NCBI GenBank assembly: GCA_001414485.1
Contig: LLEY01000157.1
Location: 1 to 64,000, forward strand
DNA length: 64,000 nucleotides
Source: Calycina herbarum
Lineage: Eukaryota > Ascomycota > Leotiomycetes > Helotiales > Pezizellaceae
Reading direction: 5' to 3'
The notes beneath the pieces are model-generated. The model was not told where the DNA came from, did no database searches, and saw nothing but the letters and a program-made list of their open reading frames with translations. Position numbers and translations under genes: made by a program. Shown here piece after piece: positions 11,292 through 22,356 of this stretch; the first letter of the stretch is position 1; each line of letters starts with the position of its first letter.

Positions 11292-12642
11292 TGTTGTTGA
11301 CGGGTGAAGGCGAAGGTCGAAGTTCAAGTTCAAGTTTCTGAGGAGCTCGGACTAGCCGAACGCTCGGGCACCAGTGCGCTTCGGGTAAAACTTGGTAGTG
11401 AATGCGGAATATGACTAGAAAATAGTTTTCAGTTATCCCATGACATCAACTTCTCACTAACTTCACATAACGAAAACCCCGAGAAGAAATTTTGGCTGTG
11501 AGAAGATTCTGTCAATCCTCAACCCCATTATAAAATTCAGAGAGCCAATCTGCCAACTATATCTCCAAGTTTCTCATGCCATTTTTCTTTGCAAACCTGT
11601 AAGCGAGAACAACACCCCAAAACAATGGTAACCAACGACGTCGAGCCCCTCTCAAAAGAGGGATCCCCTCCGCCGCCGAGCAACATAAATTCCCCTAAAC
11701 ATCAACTCATCAACTCGTCAAATACAAAAAACCAAACCTTTCCCTTGTATTCACTCTTCTGTGGAGTAAATACGATAGGTTGAGGACGAGATCGGCATTC
11801 GGTGAGTTTGGTACATCTGGGATGCTGTACATCTACAACACCACAAGTGTACGATAAACTATCACATAGAGAATTATATATGGGAAGAAACCTACTACTT
11901 ATTATCCAGCTCTAAGTAGTTTCAAATTCGTGATTTTATAGGGTGACTCGGACATAGTTCTCCTATTTCTAAATTACCCATGAATAGTAGCTCACATTAC
12001 AATTACTACCCCTGGGCTACCGAGGAATAGACTTCACGCTTTCCCCACTGCTATTCCCAGTTTATCCACGAATATATCCTCGGGTCGCATTTTTGATTCC
12101 CAGGTGACCAATGAGTACCCTAACACAAAATACCGATATACATAATAATGTTCAAGTTTCCACTCACTCGTTCCTCTTACGGCGTACTTTTATTTTCCGC
12201 CTCCTCCAGCAAAGCAGCATGAAGAAGAAGATGACAACCCCAACAAGGCACCAAAACCCGTTGCATTTCTCAATTTCACATTTCAAGATCCATAATCCCA
12301 ATAAATCAAACACCCCACATATCTCAGAGCACCAAGTCTCAACGATTGCTCACACTCCCCCATATACTATTCCCATCCACTGGTAATCTTCTACCCTAAA
12401 TCCGGTACGCTACGCGAGCATCTATAGAATGGTGAAGTAAGCTGCTTTTGGGAGGTTTGAAGAAGAGAAGGAGTGAGTGGCTAGGAGCAGTATAGAAGCA
12501 CGAAAAGATACCACGCCCTTGCATTATAAATGTTTCCTGGAGAATGTCACAAATACTCACCTCATCTCAAATCAACAACAGAAATCAAAGCATGCACATA
12601 AATGTATGAAAAGTATTATAGCTAGCTCCTCCACCTAGTAAC
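11292..12642. other. Intergenic, 1.35 kb
   Basis: Upstream of the F-box-like gene and downstream of the aldehyde dehydrogenase gene. It contains C/A-rich and T-rich stretches but no supportable gene. The frames at 11589-11783 and 12111-12386 are low-complexity. Confidence 0.4.
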
Positions 12643-14161
12643 CTAATAATTCATATTAATCATAACAGTCTTGCGATCCGTAAAAGCAAGCAACGCATCT
12701 CTCCCACACTCACGTCCAAGTCCACTCTCCTTGGTTCCCCCAAATGGAGTACCCAACATCATCAAACTAACACAGTTGACTCCAACCATGCCACTATCAA
12801 AAGCACTAGCCATTCTTAACGCCTTGTTGATATCCTGCGTGAAAACACCAGCCATCAACCCGAAATTCGTGTTGTTACTCCTCTCAATAATTTCCTCTTC
12901 CGTTTTGAAGGAATTGAGAACCGCAACAGGACCAAAGATTTCTTCAGTAATGATCTCTGCGTCTGCGGCTACATTTTCAAAAACTGTTGGCTCGATGAAG
13001 AAGCCTGAGTCCCCGACCCTGGAGCCACCAGTGAGGAGGGTGCCTTGTTTTTCAGACTGGCCTCGGGCGATGAAGCCAGAGACGCGATCGAATTGCGCTT
13101 TGTCAATTAGCGGGCCCATGACGGTACCCTCCTTGTCAGGATCACCGATTGTCTTTCCTTTTTCTTGGAGTGCCTTCTTGTAACCAGCTACAAACTTGTC
13201 GTAGATTCCTTCTTGGACGTAGACACGCGTAGCGGCAAAACAGACTTGGCCGGTGTTGGCTGTTATTGCGTTTGCCATCCAGGTGACCGCATTTTCGAGA
13301 TTTGCATCATCGAATACGACGGCTGGGGATTTTCCACCAAGTTCCAGGGTTACTCTCTTCAAATTGGATTTTGCTGCCATTTCTTGGATTCGTTTTCCGG
13401 TTAAGCAAGATCCGGTGAAGGATACTTTTCGAATCTTCATATGGCTTGCAATGAGAGCGCCGGTTGAACCATCTCCAGAGAGAACCTGAAATACTCCTGG
13501 TGGAAATCCAGCTTCTATGATAAGTTTACCAAGAGCAAGAGATGCAAAAGGTGTCTTCTCAGAAGGCTTAAGGATGAAGCAATTTCCCGTTGCAAGAGCA
13601 GGAGCAGCTTTCAAACCCACTGTCCCAATTGGTCCATTCCAAGGAACGATTCCAGCTGTGAGACCAAGTGGTTCATTTCTCACAATCTTCAAGAACCCAT
13701 CCTCTTGTGGAAACGACTCGCCAGCGAATTTATCGATCCAACCCGCATTATATATGAATGCCTCCGCACACATTCCGGTCTCGAAGGATCCGAAAGAGGC
13801 GTACGGTGCTCCCAAAGTTACACGGGTCAGTTCTGCGATGACTAGACTGTGTTTTTGGACCAACGAGGCGAATTTGAGCATGATGTCTCGACGAGCAATA
13901 TTTGGGAGTTTTTTCCATGCTGGCAGAGCTTTCTCGGCTGCTGCTACTGCGGCATCCACGTCGTGTTCGTCTGCCAGGTCGACATCGTCTGCTACGAGGG
14001 AGCCATCTTTGGGATTGTAAAGTGAGAGCTTTTTGGGGTTCTTCGATTTCACATACTGGATTCATTGTCAGCTTAGCCGAATCAGCATTCGACAGGGTAC
14101 ATACCTCATTGTTAATGAATAGGTTCTTAGGAATATTTGATTTGCTGTATTCGAAAGCCAT
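12643..14161 (-). CDS. Aldehyde dehydrogenase (NAD(P)+)
   Basis: Two exons, 14161-14105 and 14055-12643, joined across a 49-nt intron (donor GTATGT), give 489 residues. The join restores the family's opening (FINNEYVKSKNPKKLSLYNP). The ALDH fold is complete: IVPWNGP and KPSEKTPF of the coenzyme site, FTGS, the general base in LELGGKSP, the catalytic cysteine in NTGQVCFAATR, EEIFGPV, and a C-terminal PFGGTKESGLGREC. It oxidises an aldehyde to the carboxylic acid, probably in the cytosol since no targeting signal is seen. Substrate cannot be told from sequence. The neighbouring alpha/beta-barrel protein (same strand) and PRISE-type reductase suggest a small-molecule catabolic or biosynthetic role rather than ethanol metabolism. 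Confidence 0.93.
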
Positions 14162-14856
14162 TTTGAGGATTGGTTTCACGCGATTGGGAGTGTAATAGGA
14201 GGATGAAAAGGAGGGGTCAAGTCATATAACAAGCATACGGAATTAACGGAAAGAGAAAGCGCCTACCTTGTTATTTAGTGCTATTCAAGTGCTGCTGGTA
14301 TTGAAGCCTGCTTGCATCTGACCCAAGCCGAGCTCAAACGTATCACCGATCGGAAGGGGCACATTGGGTCGGCGATAGGCATACCCCAATAACACTCTGC
14401 ATGTTGCCAAGGCAATCATGAAGTCGTTCACTTGGGAGAGGAACGGCTGCCGTTTGGCGATGCTGAATTCCAACCTCGGATGCGGTTATTCATTGACTCG
14501 AGATGTTTGTGAAGAAGCTGAAGTTTGAGTAAGGAGAAAGCGGGGGAAGTGACAAGGATTTGTTTGGATTGCTTTTAGTGGCTTGGCGATAAATCATCCC
14601 TGCCGTGGTAGATGTTTCCCATTTGTGTAACTCCAGTCTTCATCACGAGGCTGCTGAGTAGATATCTCCCCAGGTTCATTTGAATATTTGAATGGTGTTT
14701 AGGTATGGTTTTCCGTGTTTGTAGGGAAAGACGAATTTTTTGAATTATATATTAAAATAGGGTTGGGGTTATGGTTCTTGCGAGAGCTGTACTCTAATGA
14801 CCAAACCACACTTCCTCCCAAGAACCCTATCAAAACACCTCAGCTCTCCTAACCCC
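14162..14856. promoter_or_regulatory. Upstream region of the aldehyde dehydrogenase gene
   Basis: About 700 bases between the start of the dehydrogenase gene and the end of the barrel-protein gene. It holds the promoter of the former and the 3' region of the latter. No defined operator was recognised. Confidence 0.3.
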
Positions 14857-15616
14857 TCAAAATTTAGCCTTAACATCCCCCAACTCCCTCCCCAATTTAA
14901 AAACCATAACCTCACTCCCCTCCAAACTCCCCATAACCCGCTTCGACCACTCAGTCTCCGCCGTCTTCTGCAACTCAGGCCACGGTAAACCATCACCATC
15001 AAACTCATGTAATGCCAAATAAGTCGGTGGGTTCCTGGGTGTTGCCAACATACTCGCGCTAACAGCTTGTTTCAATTTATATCGACGAGTGCGAATATAA
15101 CCTGGACAATCTGTTAGGGTACCGTAGTGTTCGTCTTTGTACCAGGCGTCGAAGTCTGCGTCTGTTCCTTTGGCGGGGGTAAGTCCGGCGGAGATTATGA
15201 GGCTTGCTGGACCTGACGCTTGGTGTCAGTATTAAATCCAATTGGAAGTGAAAGATTGAGTTAAACATACCACTTTTCACACCGGGTTTCGCAAACTCGT
15301 CAATCCACTCATAAAACCTCGTGTCAAATTCCGCGTGATGAAAACATTTCTCTCCTCCCGGAAAATACTTCTTGCTTGTATCTGGTATGGCATGGAATTC
15401 CTTGCTCCCCAGAAAGTTGACATCTTTCACCGGATACAAAGCCAGATATTGATGTGACTCTGAGGCACTGATATTGTGGTACCGGCAGGCAGAGGTTATC
15501 TTTTTGGTGTGAAAAACATCGGGAATGTGTTCTTCGTTGTACCACTCTTCGAATGTGGATTTTGAGAGAGAGGGAGAGGTGATGCGGGAATTTACCCAGA
15601 GAAGTCCTTGAGGCAT
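14857..15616 (-). CDS. Dimeric alpha/beta-barrel (EthD-like) protein
   Basis: Exons 15616-15271 and 15212-14857 flank a 58-nt intron (donor GTATGT, acceptor GTCAG) and encode 233 residues. The protein is a tandem of two ferredoxin-like halves. The first carries FEEWYNEEHIPDVF near residue 23, the second FDAWYKDEHYGTL near residue 135; W-Y-x-(D/E)-E-H is the signature of EthD and related dimeric alpha/beta-barrel proteins. Relatives include small monooxygenases, cyclases and degradation accessory proteins of aromatic or polyketide compounds. The duplicated arrangement could let one chain form a pseudo-dimer. It lies between the aldehyde dehydrogenase (same strand) and the PRISE-like reductase (divergent), which fits joint use. 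Exact reaction unknown. Confidence 0.8.
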
Positions 15617-16101
15617 TTTTTCCGAAATTTGAGTCGAGTAGTCTTTCCGAATGCGAAATTTTCCAAGTTGGTATTGTTATTGATATGTTATCACGTTCCA
15701 ATCACGTATGCTAGGCAGGGGACGCCCATTTTGGGGGATCCACACTTCGTGATAAACTAAAATCATTAACCGGGTTATGGCAGTGAATGGTACAGTACCA
15801 GTGAAAGCCTCGATCGTCAGTGTGCTTGGTGGCTCAGCGGAAAATGTTAAGCTTGCTGAGCTAGGTGTGCGGGGTTGGCGGGGGAGGTTTGCCGGGCCCA
15901 CTCTTCAATTATGGTGGAGAAGCTGGAAGCATCCAAAACTAAATCGGGAGGCTATCCTTGAAAAATCAAATCCGATGAATCGATCCAAGGATATGCGTAA
16001 ATGATAGGAAACTACAGTAGTCGACAATCGATAACCAATACACCAAAGTCCGATCTCGAGATACCAGTAGAAGACGAGAACCATTTCAAAGTTCACAAAA
16101 G
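15617..16101. promoter_or_regulatory. Bidirectional promoter region
   Basis: A 485-base region from which the barrel protein (minus) and the PRISE-like reductase (plus) are divergently transcribed, so a common regulator is plausible. I did not identify a defined factor site. Confidence 0.35.
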
Positions 16102-17341
16102 ATGTCGAAATCAGCTCTCATTTTTGGTGCCAGCGGCGTGACAGGATGGGCTTTTGTAAACGAAATACTCCATGATTATCCCAAAAAGGGAACTTGGTCA
16201 AAAGTGCATGCTCTCACAAATCGACCTCTGAAACAAAATGACTCTCTCTGGCCAAAAGATGACAGATTGAATATTGTTTCTGGGATCGATTTATTGAAGG
16301 GTACGCAAGAAGAACTGGAAACTGAAATAGCAAAGATTGAGGGAGTAAAGGATGTCACGCACGTGTATTATTTGGGTGCGTACCCTCGAAAGAAAGAAAA
16401 ATACATGCAGTGCAGTACAGTACACTGACAAGTAAACAGCATACAAAGCTTCTGCAGACTTTGAACAAGAGTACAAGGATGCTGAAGCTATGTTCCGACG
16501 TTCGACTATCGCCATGGATCACCTGAGTCCCAATCTCGAATTCGTGGTTTTGCAAACTGGAGCAAAGATGTACGGCTGTCATCTCCTTGAAGCGCACCCA
16601 ACAGACTACATCTCTGTTCCATTGAAAGAATCGCACCCCCGCCTCAAGTCACCGTATGGCGAGAAACTTTTTTACCATCCACAACTGGACTGGCTCACCA
16701 AGTACGCGCAAGAGAAATCGTGGAACTGGTGCGACACGAGACCGGATATTGTCATTGGTTTTGTACCAAATCAAAATTTCTACTCCCTAGGGACGTCAAT
16801 CGGGATATATCTGTCTTTATTTGCAGAAATCGAGGGGAAAGGGGCGACTTGCTCCTACCCCGGATCAAAAACCGCGTGGGTTGCGAAATCAAACGACAGC
16901 TCGAGCGATATGATAGCGAGGCAGACATTGCACCTCTCTCTGACTCTTCCAAAATCCCAAAGGGGGGAAGGTTTCAACGTTGCAGATGCAAAAGCGCCAT
17001 TGACGTGGGAAACAAAATGGCCAGAGCTGTGTTCGTATTTTGGACTCAAAGGGACAGGGCCGCCGAGTTCAGGAGAGCCTAATGAAGTAAGAACGTATAT
17101 CAAGAAGCACATTGATGTGTGGAACGAAATGGAGAAGAAGTATGGCTTGAAGAGCGGGGTAGCAGACTCAGACTTGACGTTCAAGGGGTTCGAGTACTTT
17201 TTACTCACTCAATTCGATTTCGATAGACAATATGATATGAGTAAGATGTATGGCACGGGCTTTGAGGGAGAAAGGAGCACCATTCAAGCTTGGGGTGGAG
17301 TTTTCGATAGAATGAAGGCAGCAAAAATGATCCCTTCGTAG
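16102..17341 (+). CDS. PRISE-like NAD(P)H-dependent reductase/epimerase
   Basis: Exons 16102-16375 and 16440-17341 (intron 64 nt, donor GTGCGT, acceptor AACAG) encode 391 residues. The N-terminal Rossmann motif GASGVTGW (residues 9-16) binds NAD(P)H. The body follows the progesterone-5-beta-reductase/iridoid-synthase-like (PRISE) branch of extended SDRs: THVYYLAY, a lysine in LQTGAKMYG near residue 133, and a tyrosine in LFYHPQLDWL near residue 170, the pair expected at the active site. In fungi such proteins reduce activated enones or serve in secondary-metabolite pathways. Being divergent from the alpha/beta-barrel protein, next to an aldehyde dehydrogenase, suggests one pathway. Substrate is not predictable. 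Confidence 0.85.
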
Positions 17342-18444
17342 ATAGAAGAGGCCTCAGTATCTGATTCCAAATAACGAAATAAACACGGTGGTCCCTCGGT
17401 GTTTCTTCTGTCTGCTGTGCTCATTGGTCTCGAACGTTACTTAGGAGTTGATAGTTCTTGCGGCTGGATGGATGGATGTCGGGAGTGGGGAACCCGCTGG
17501 GAATGGGGTACTCCGTGCTCTACGTGTACGAAAAAAGGCGCCCTTTTGAGGCACAGGCCACCCCACCAAAAGAAACCTACGTTGTAAGATCAAATAAACT
17601 CGTAAAAATATAACAAAAATTTCTATCGATTTCGGAGAGTGTTATTAGAAAGTGTATAAAGTGTAAGAAGTTTCAAATTCGTGGTTGTTGTTTTATTTGA
17701 GAATTAAGATTGTGAAGATGGTAATATTCGGGTGCGGCTGCTGGTCCCGAATCCGACTAGCCCCTTAATGCGCCACACTTTAAATTGTGGCTCACCAGGC
17801 TTACCACCACTTCGTCATCGACTGAATCTAGCTTCATATTCCGGGGCGCTCATACTTTCTATCAAATGAGCCATTGTCATGTGCTATTTGAGTGACTTGC
17901 TCTTACTCTTACTACTGTTGCTGCTACACGAAAAGCGGGAGAATCTGTCTACTTCTTTCTCTCCAATATTTTGGCTATTGAAACTCAATTCACCTGAGAC
18001 TGACCAATGCAGGCGTTGTTGCGATCGATTACGTCGATCAACGTTTCGATCGTCACCGATGGACTATTAGAAAGTCCACTCGGTGGACCCTCCACTTGGC
18101 ACTTGAATTTCAGCTCTAATGTTTTGCAGATCAGCTTTTTCTGCTAAGGATCGTTCATTTGTATTTTCTTTGCATGTCAAAACATACGTATCACGAACTA
18201 GTTGAGTACAAGAGGAAAATCAAAAGGCTAGCTATCTGGTTATTAGCCTCTTGTCCATAGATCTAGATCTTTCGCTTGGAATGTGAATTGAGGGTGGCGC
18301 AATGAGAACACACCAAGTCATATTTTCTTATTAAATGAATTGCATTTCTTCTTTTCTTTGGAACGAACTTCTCCAGACCAATCATCCTCGGCCATCTTCA
18401 TTTCTTCCTCTTTCGAAAGCATCAACCTCGCTCTCCCCTCCAGC
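17342..18444. other. Intergenic, 1.1 kb
   Basis: No supportable gene. It includes a CTCTTACTCTTACTACTG-type pyrimidine-rich stretch near 17900 and the leader of the GH114 gene. Short frames here are low-complexity. Confidence 0.4.
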
Positions 18445-19353
18445 ATGTTCTCATTCTCATCAATGGCGATTGTTCTGGCGCTTGTTCAAACATCCTTCTC
18501 AACGGCCATCATAGAACCATATGTAGAATCACGCGCAACCTTTTGGCAGCCCCATCCACCCCTCAAATGGCAAATCATCCTCAACAACGATGGCAAGGGA
18601 AGTTTGAACCTGCCCGGTATCGATGTTTATGATGTAGACCTCGTCGATACCTCAAAACAAGACATCGCAACACTCAAGAAAAACGGCAAAAAAGTCATCT
18701 GTTATTTCTCCGCAGGAAGTTATGAAAACTGGCGACCAGACGCTTCTTTATTCAACAAAGCAGACCTCGGCAATGGTCTTGCGCAAGGAGACACGGCAAA
18801 CGCCGGTTACTGGCCAGGAGAAAAATGGCTCAACATCAGAAGCTCAAAGGTTATGGACATCATGACCGCCCGCATCCAACTAGCAAAAGACAAGGGATGT
18901 GATGGAGTCGATCCAGACAATGTGGATGGATACGATACCGACACAGCACCCGCCAAAGCAGGCGGTTTCCGTCCTGTTACCGGATTCACACTCAACCAAA
19001 ATGATGCTATCACTTATATGACCAAACTCGCGTATGCAACACATACTCGTGGTCTCGCCATCGGAATCAAAAACGCTGTAGACATTGTCGACAAAGTTGG
19101 ATCATTTGTGGAATTTGCTGTCAATGAGCAATGTGTTAAATATAATGAGTGTGGAAGATATCAATCATTCCTCAATTTAAAGAAACCGGTCTTTCATGTC
19201 GAATATCCAAGTTCAGATGATCTCAAAGCCATATCAAAGACGACAGTCAAAACCTGCTGCGCGGCCGGTGGACTTTCCTTGATTTCATCCATCGTCAAAG
19301 GGCCGTCTCTCTTTTCGATTGCACTGTTTTGCGATGGGACCACTACAACTTGA
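18445..19353 (+). CDS. Secreted GH114 endo-alpha-1,4-polygalactosaminidase
   Basis: The frame opens further upstream only from a TTG, so the ATG at 18445 is chosen. It gives 302 residues starting with a hydrophobic signal peptide (MFSFSSMAIVLALVQTSFSTA). The mature part shows the glycoside hydrolase 114 fold: WQPHPPLKWQIILN, a conserved aspartate segment DVYDVDLVD, VICYFSAGSYENWRPD, KGCDGVDPDNVDGYD (substrate-site aspartates), and FAVNEQC near the C-terminal third. GH114 enzymes cleave alpha-1,4-linked galactosamine polymers such as the cationic exopolysaccharide in fungal walls and biofilms, including the fungus's own. No carbohydrate-binding module or GPI signal is seen, so it is probably freely secreted. 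No introns. Confidence 0.9.
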   Translation: MFSFSSMAIVLALVQTSFSTAIIEPYVESRATFWQPHPPLKWQIILNNDGKGSLNLPGIDVYDVDLVDTSKQDIATLKKNGKKVICYFSAGSYENWRPDASLFNKADLGNGLAQGDTANAGYWPGEKWLNIRSSKVMDIMTARIQLAKDKGCDGVDPDNVDGYDTDTAPAKAGGFRPVTGFTLNQNDAITYMTKLAYATHTRGLAIGIKNAVDIVDKVGSFVEFAVNEQCVKYNECGRYQSFLNLKKPVFHVEYPSSDDLKAISKTTVKTCCAAGGLSLISSIVKGPSLFSIALFCDGTTTT

Positions 19354-19706
19354 GTTTTTATTTGTCTTTAGCGAGGTGTTCTTGGACGTGGAGTTTGTTT
19401 CATCGGGTTGATTTTATTCTGGAGTCGGAGTCATATTGTATTCATCTCTTTCCCGTTGATTATTCGAATCTATTTCAAGGCGATCTTTTGCATTCGTCTC
19501 AATAATTAGCTTGAAGCATATTTGTAATTTTTAATTTTTAATTGGAGACCCAAAAAGGCAATGACTCAACACCCTCTTGCCAGGCACACTTAGGGCATAA
19601 TGCATCATGTTTAAATTAAAGCAAAGTACTTTTCGCAATCATCCATTTCAACCTCAAAGAATCAACAGATAGACTGCCCCAAACCCTAATGTTCGCCTTC
19701 GCCCTT
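19354..19706. other. Intergenic between convergent genes
   Basis: About 350 AT-rich bases carrying the 3' ends of the GH114 gene and of the coiled-coil protein gene. Nothing else seen. Confidence 0.4.
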
Positions 19707-20147
19707 TCACTTGTGCTTCATCTTAGCTTGAGCACTCTCATAAGTAGCATCAGCATAGCCTTTAACCCATTCAACAACCTCCAAATGAACCCCAATCTCC
19801 TCAATTCGTTCATCCATGATGTCTCTAATACCTTCCTCGGAAATACCCATGATCTGTAAATTGAGTTCCATCATCGGGATAGCGGCGTACATCACATCAA
19901 TGGTTGTGTATGCATCACCTAGGTTACGTTGGGTTTCGAGCTTTAGCTCTTCGATGTGGGACATGATTTTGGCGATTTTTTCATCTTGTTTTGCGAGTGC
20001 GGCTTCGAGGTGGGAGATACGGAGACGAGTTGCGTTGATTTCTTGGAGTTCGGCGAGCTTTTGGGCGATAGTTGGGAGGGTTGTTTGTTGGGTGGTGTTT
20101 GGGTTGTTGGTAGAAGAAGAAGCGACGTTATCGTGGGTATCGTTCAT
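19707..20147 (-). CDS. Small coiled-coil protein
   Basis: The frame runs upstream to a GTG at 20171, but the first ATG is at 20147 (MNDTHDNVAS), giving 146 residues. A serine/threonine/asparagine-rich start is followed by a heptad-like coiled coil from about residue 28 to 75 (IAQKLAELQEINATRLRISH and onward) and a more globular acidic C-terminal half ending AQAKMKHK. No transmembrane segment or signal peptide. I do not recognise a family. The length, biased codon use and consistent coiled-coil periodicity argue for a real gene. Confidence 0.5.
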   Translation of the reverse strand: MNDTHDNVASSSTNNPNTTQQTTLPTIAQKLAELQEINATRLRISHLEAALAKQDEKIAKIMSHIEELKLETQRNLGDAYTTIDVMYAAIPMMELNLQIMGISEEGIRDIMDERIEEIGVHLEVVEWVKGYADATYESAQAKMKHK

Positions 20148-22356
20148 CTTGAAAGAATTGAGGATCAACACTGTTGTTTTTTAATCAGTAACGATATAAT
20201 TTGCAGGGACTAAGTTGCTTACAATAATTTGTAGAAGTTTTTTCGTCCTCTGTGAGGTACCTTGGGGGCTATCTTGCGATTCTACCTGAGTCAGCTAAAA
20301 TTCACCATCGAAGGTCAGAGGTCATTACCAAAGCTCTTAAGCGGAAAAGTTTTTTGCTGCGCCTGAAAGAGCCAGAAATTGTTGGTGTACCGGATGGCGA
20401 AACATGCAAGTGTTAACTTCTTAGTATGAGGCAAATGCTTTAGTGTTGTGAGAAGGAAGGGAAAGGTCGAGGAGGTGGCTGTGCTATAGATAGTGGCGTG
20501 TTGTTATTTTCATTTTTGGTCCAATTCACTTATATTCTTCTCAATCACATGTTAAGACTTTATAATTTCCCAGACAGACATATAGAAGTATGATATCACC
20601 AAAGCACTCACCTAAGGTTTCTGAAGTTTATACACTTCCATACTATAACTTGAGCCATGTTGAGATTATACGCTTTGCTCAATAATAATGGAAGCCAAGA
20701 CAAATACAAGGCATGGGGAACAAGCACCATCTTCGAATTCAACCACATTATGAATATTAACATAGCGATCATGAAAACTATACAGGCAATTCACACGATA
20801 CGAATATCAATAGTCTTTAGCGAAAACTAGCTCCTCGTGAAAAACATCAACTTCAGGAAGAAGACTGCCGAAATTATAGAAAATAAAGCACCTGCACCTC
20901 ATGGGACTATGTTCCTTTCCCTTCAACCATTCAATCATCCACATCGGCACTGGATATTCTCTGTTCTATCACTACTGGCACCAAATTCACAGCGAGTCAG
21001 ATCTTTGGCACAGCTTGTCAAATAACCTAGGAAAGATGCGTGAATTACCTATATCCTCGGCTCCTCTTGGGAACCTTGAAGTGCCATACGTTGCTGTCGA
21101 AGAAATTGCTGCTGCCACTTTCTCCGCTTATTCACCATCGTTGACTAATTTTGTGGGAGCATTCTCCTTTGTGATTGGGAAAAGATTTGGAGTTCCGAAA
21201 TTCCTATCGTAGATTAATCTCGTAGCGTGTTTGTGATATTTAAATTTTACAATTTTATTGGTTTTCGTGATTCTTGTCTAGACAATTGTGACAGAGTAAG
21301 CAGGCTGTGTTCTAACTGTCTTTGCGGAACCAGTGTTAGCGATGACGCTACCTTTTATTAGGCTCTAGCAACAGATATGCATTTTCAAGTGTATATGCTC
21401 CAAGAAGTTATGTAAAGAAGTGAGCATAGTCTAGTGGCATTCAAGTTTATAACAAGAAGTTTTTGTAGTGGCCCCGAAATTCGGTATTCTCTATCCAAAA
21501 TCTGTCGGTGGATGTCGAGGATATAATCCACGCTGGTTCCCAGAGGTGACGCGAAATTTAACCATGGCAAAGCAATACCACCTCTGTTCACTGGCAGCCT
21601 ATATGGGCACTCTTTTGCATGAGAGCCACTCTATACATCTGCTTGTAAACTTGAATTTTAAAAAACCGAGCTGTTTGTTATCAGCCTACTCAACTGTAGT
21701 TTGCATACTCCTTCTTCGAGTTTGTCTAGGGACTATGGTAGTAAACAGGCTTTGGATAGTAAATACAGAACATTTTCATAAATCAAGTTGTCTTGCTTCA
21801 CGGTATGCTTGGTTTTCGCACTATCAGCGAAAGCTCCCTGAACGTGTTTCTTTTGGAGTTAGAAAGCCTAGCATTTGAAGTTTCTTTCCATTGAGGATGC
21901 CATGATGAGGGTTTCTCGCTTTGTCTGGCACAACAATAGTGTATAAATAGCCAACTAGTCACGCAAGGTGGTGCTACGAGCGAGACGGATTTCGGTTATA
22001 AAGAGGTGCTCCTCTATGAAGGACAGAGGGAAGAAAATAGAGAGGTCAGGTCTAGGTGTTCAAGCTGCTTCTGGAGTGTTGAACTTGCAAGACAATTGAT
22101 TTTGACACTAATTGTTTGGCAACTCGCCAAGTCGCGAGTTGATTCTCACGAAGGAATGAATCAAGATGTTATCGTATATTTCTCTTAAAAACACTTTGTA
22201 CATGAATACTCATATCATACCACATATCAATCATAAATCATCCTCCACTTCCTCCCCATCCACTCCTTTCTCCAAAAGCTCATAACGAGCAACGTAAGTC
22301 ATAGTTAAAATCATGATCTCCAAACGTATTAGATCCGTCGCCAACACGGAAAACCA
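20148..22356. other. Intergenic, 2.2 kb
   Basis: Mostly without coding signals. The end of a frame at 21030-21212 contains a segment resembling the C-terminal part of an NAD(P)-binding epimerase-type protein (VPYVAVEEIAAATFSAY), which may be a gene relic. The upstream part of that frame does not support a complete gene. Frames at 21468-21878 show no recognised features. Confidence 0.35.

Noticed and set aside
9957..11333. F-box-like protein starting at 11333
   Set aside because: The codon there is TTG. The first ATG in frame is at 11291.
13517..14020. 167-residue plus-strand ORF inside the aldehyde dehydrogenase gene
   Set aside because: Antisense shadow of a well-conserved dehydrogenase; no family features of its own.
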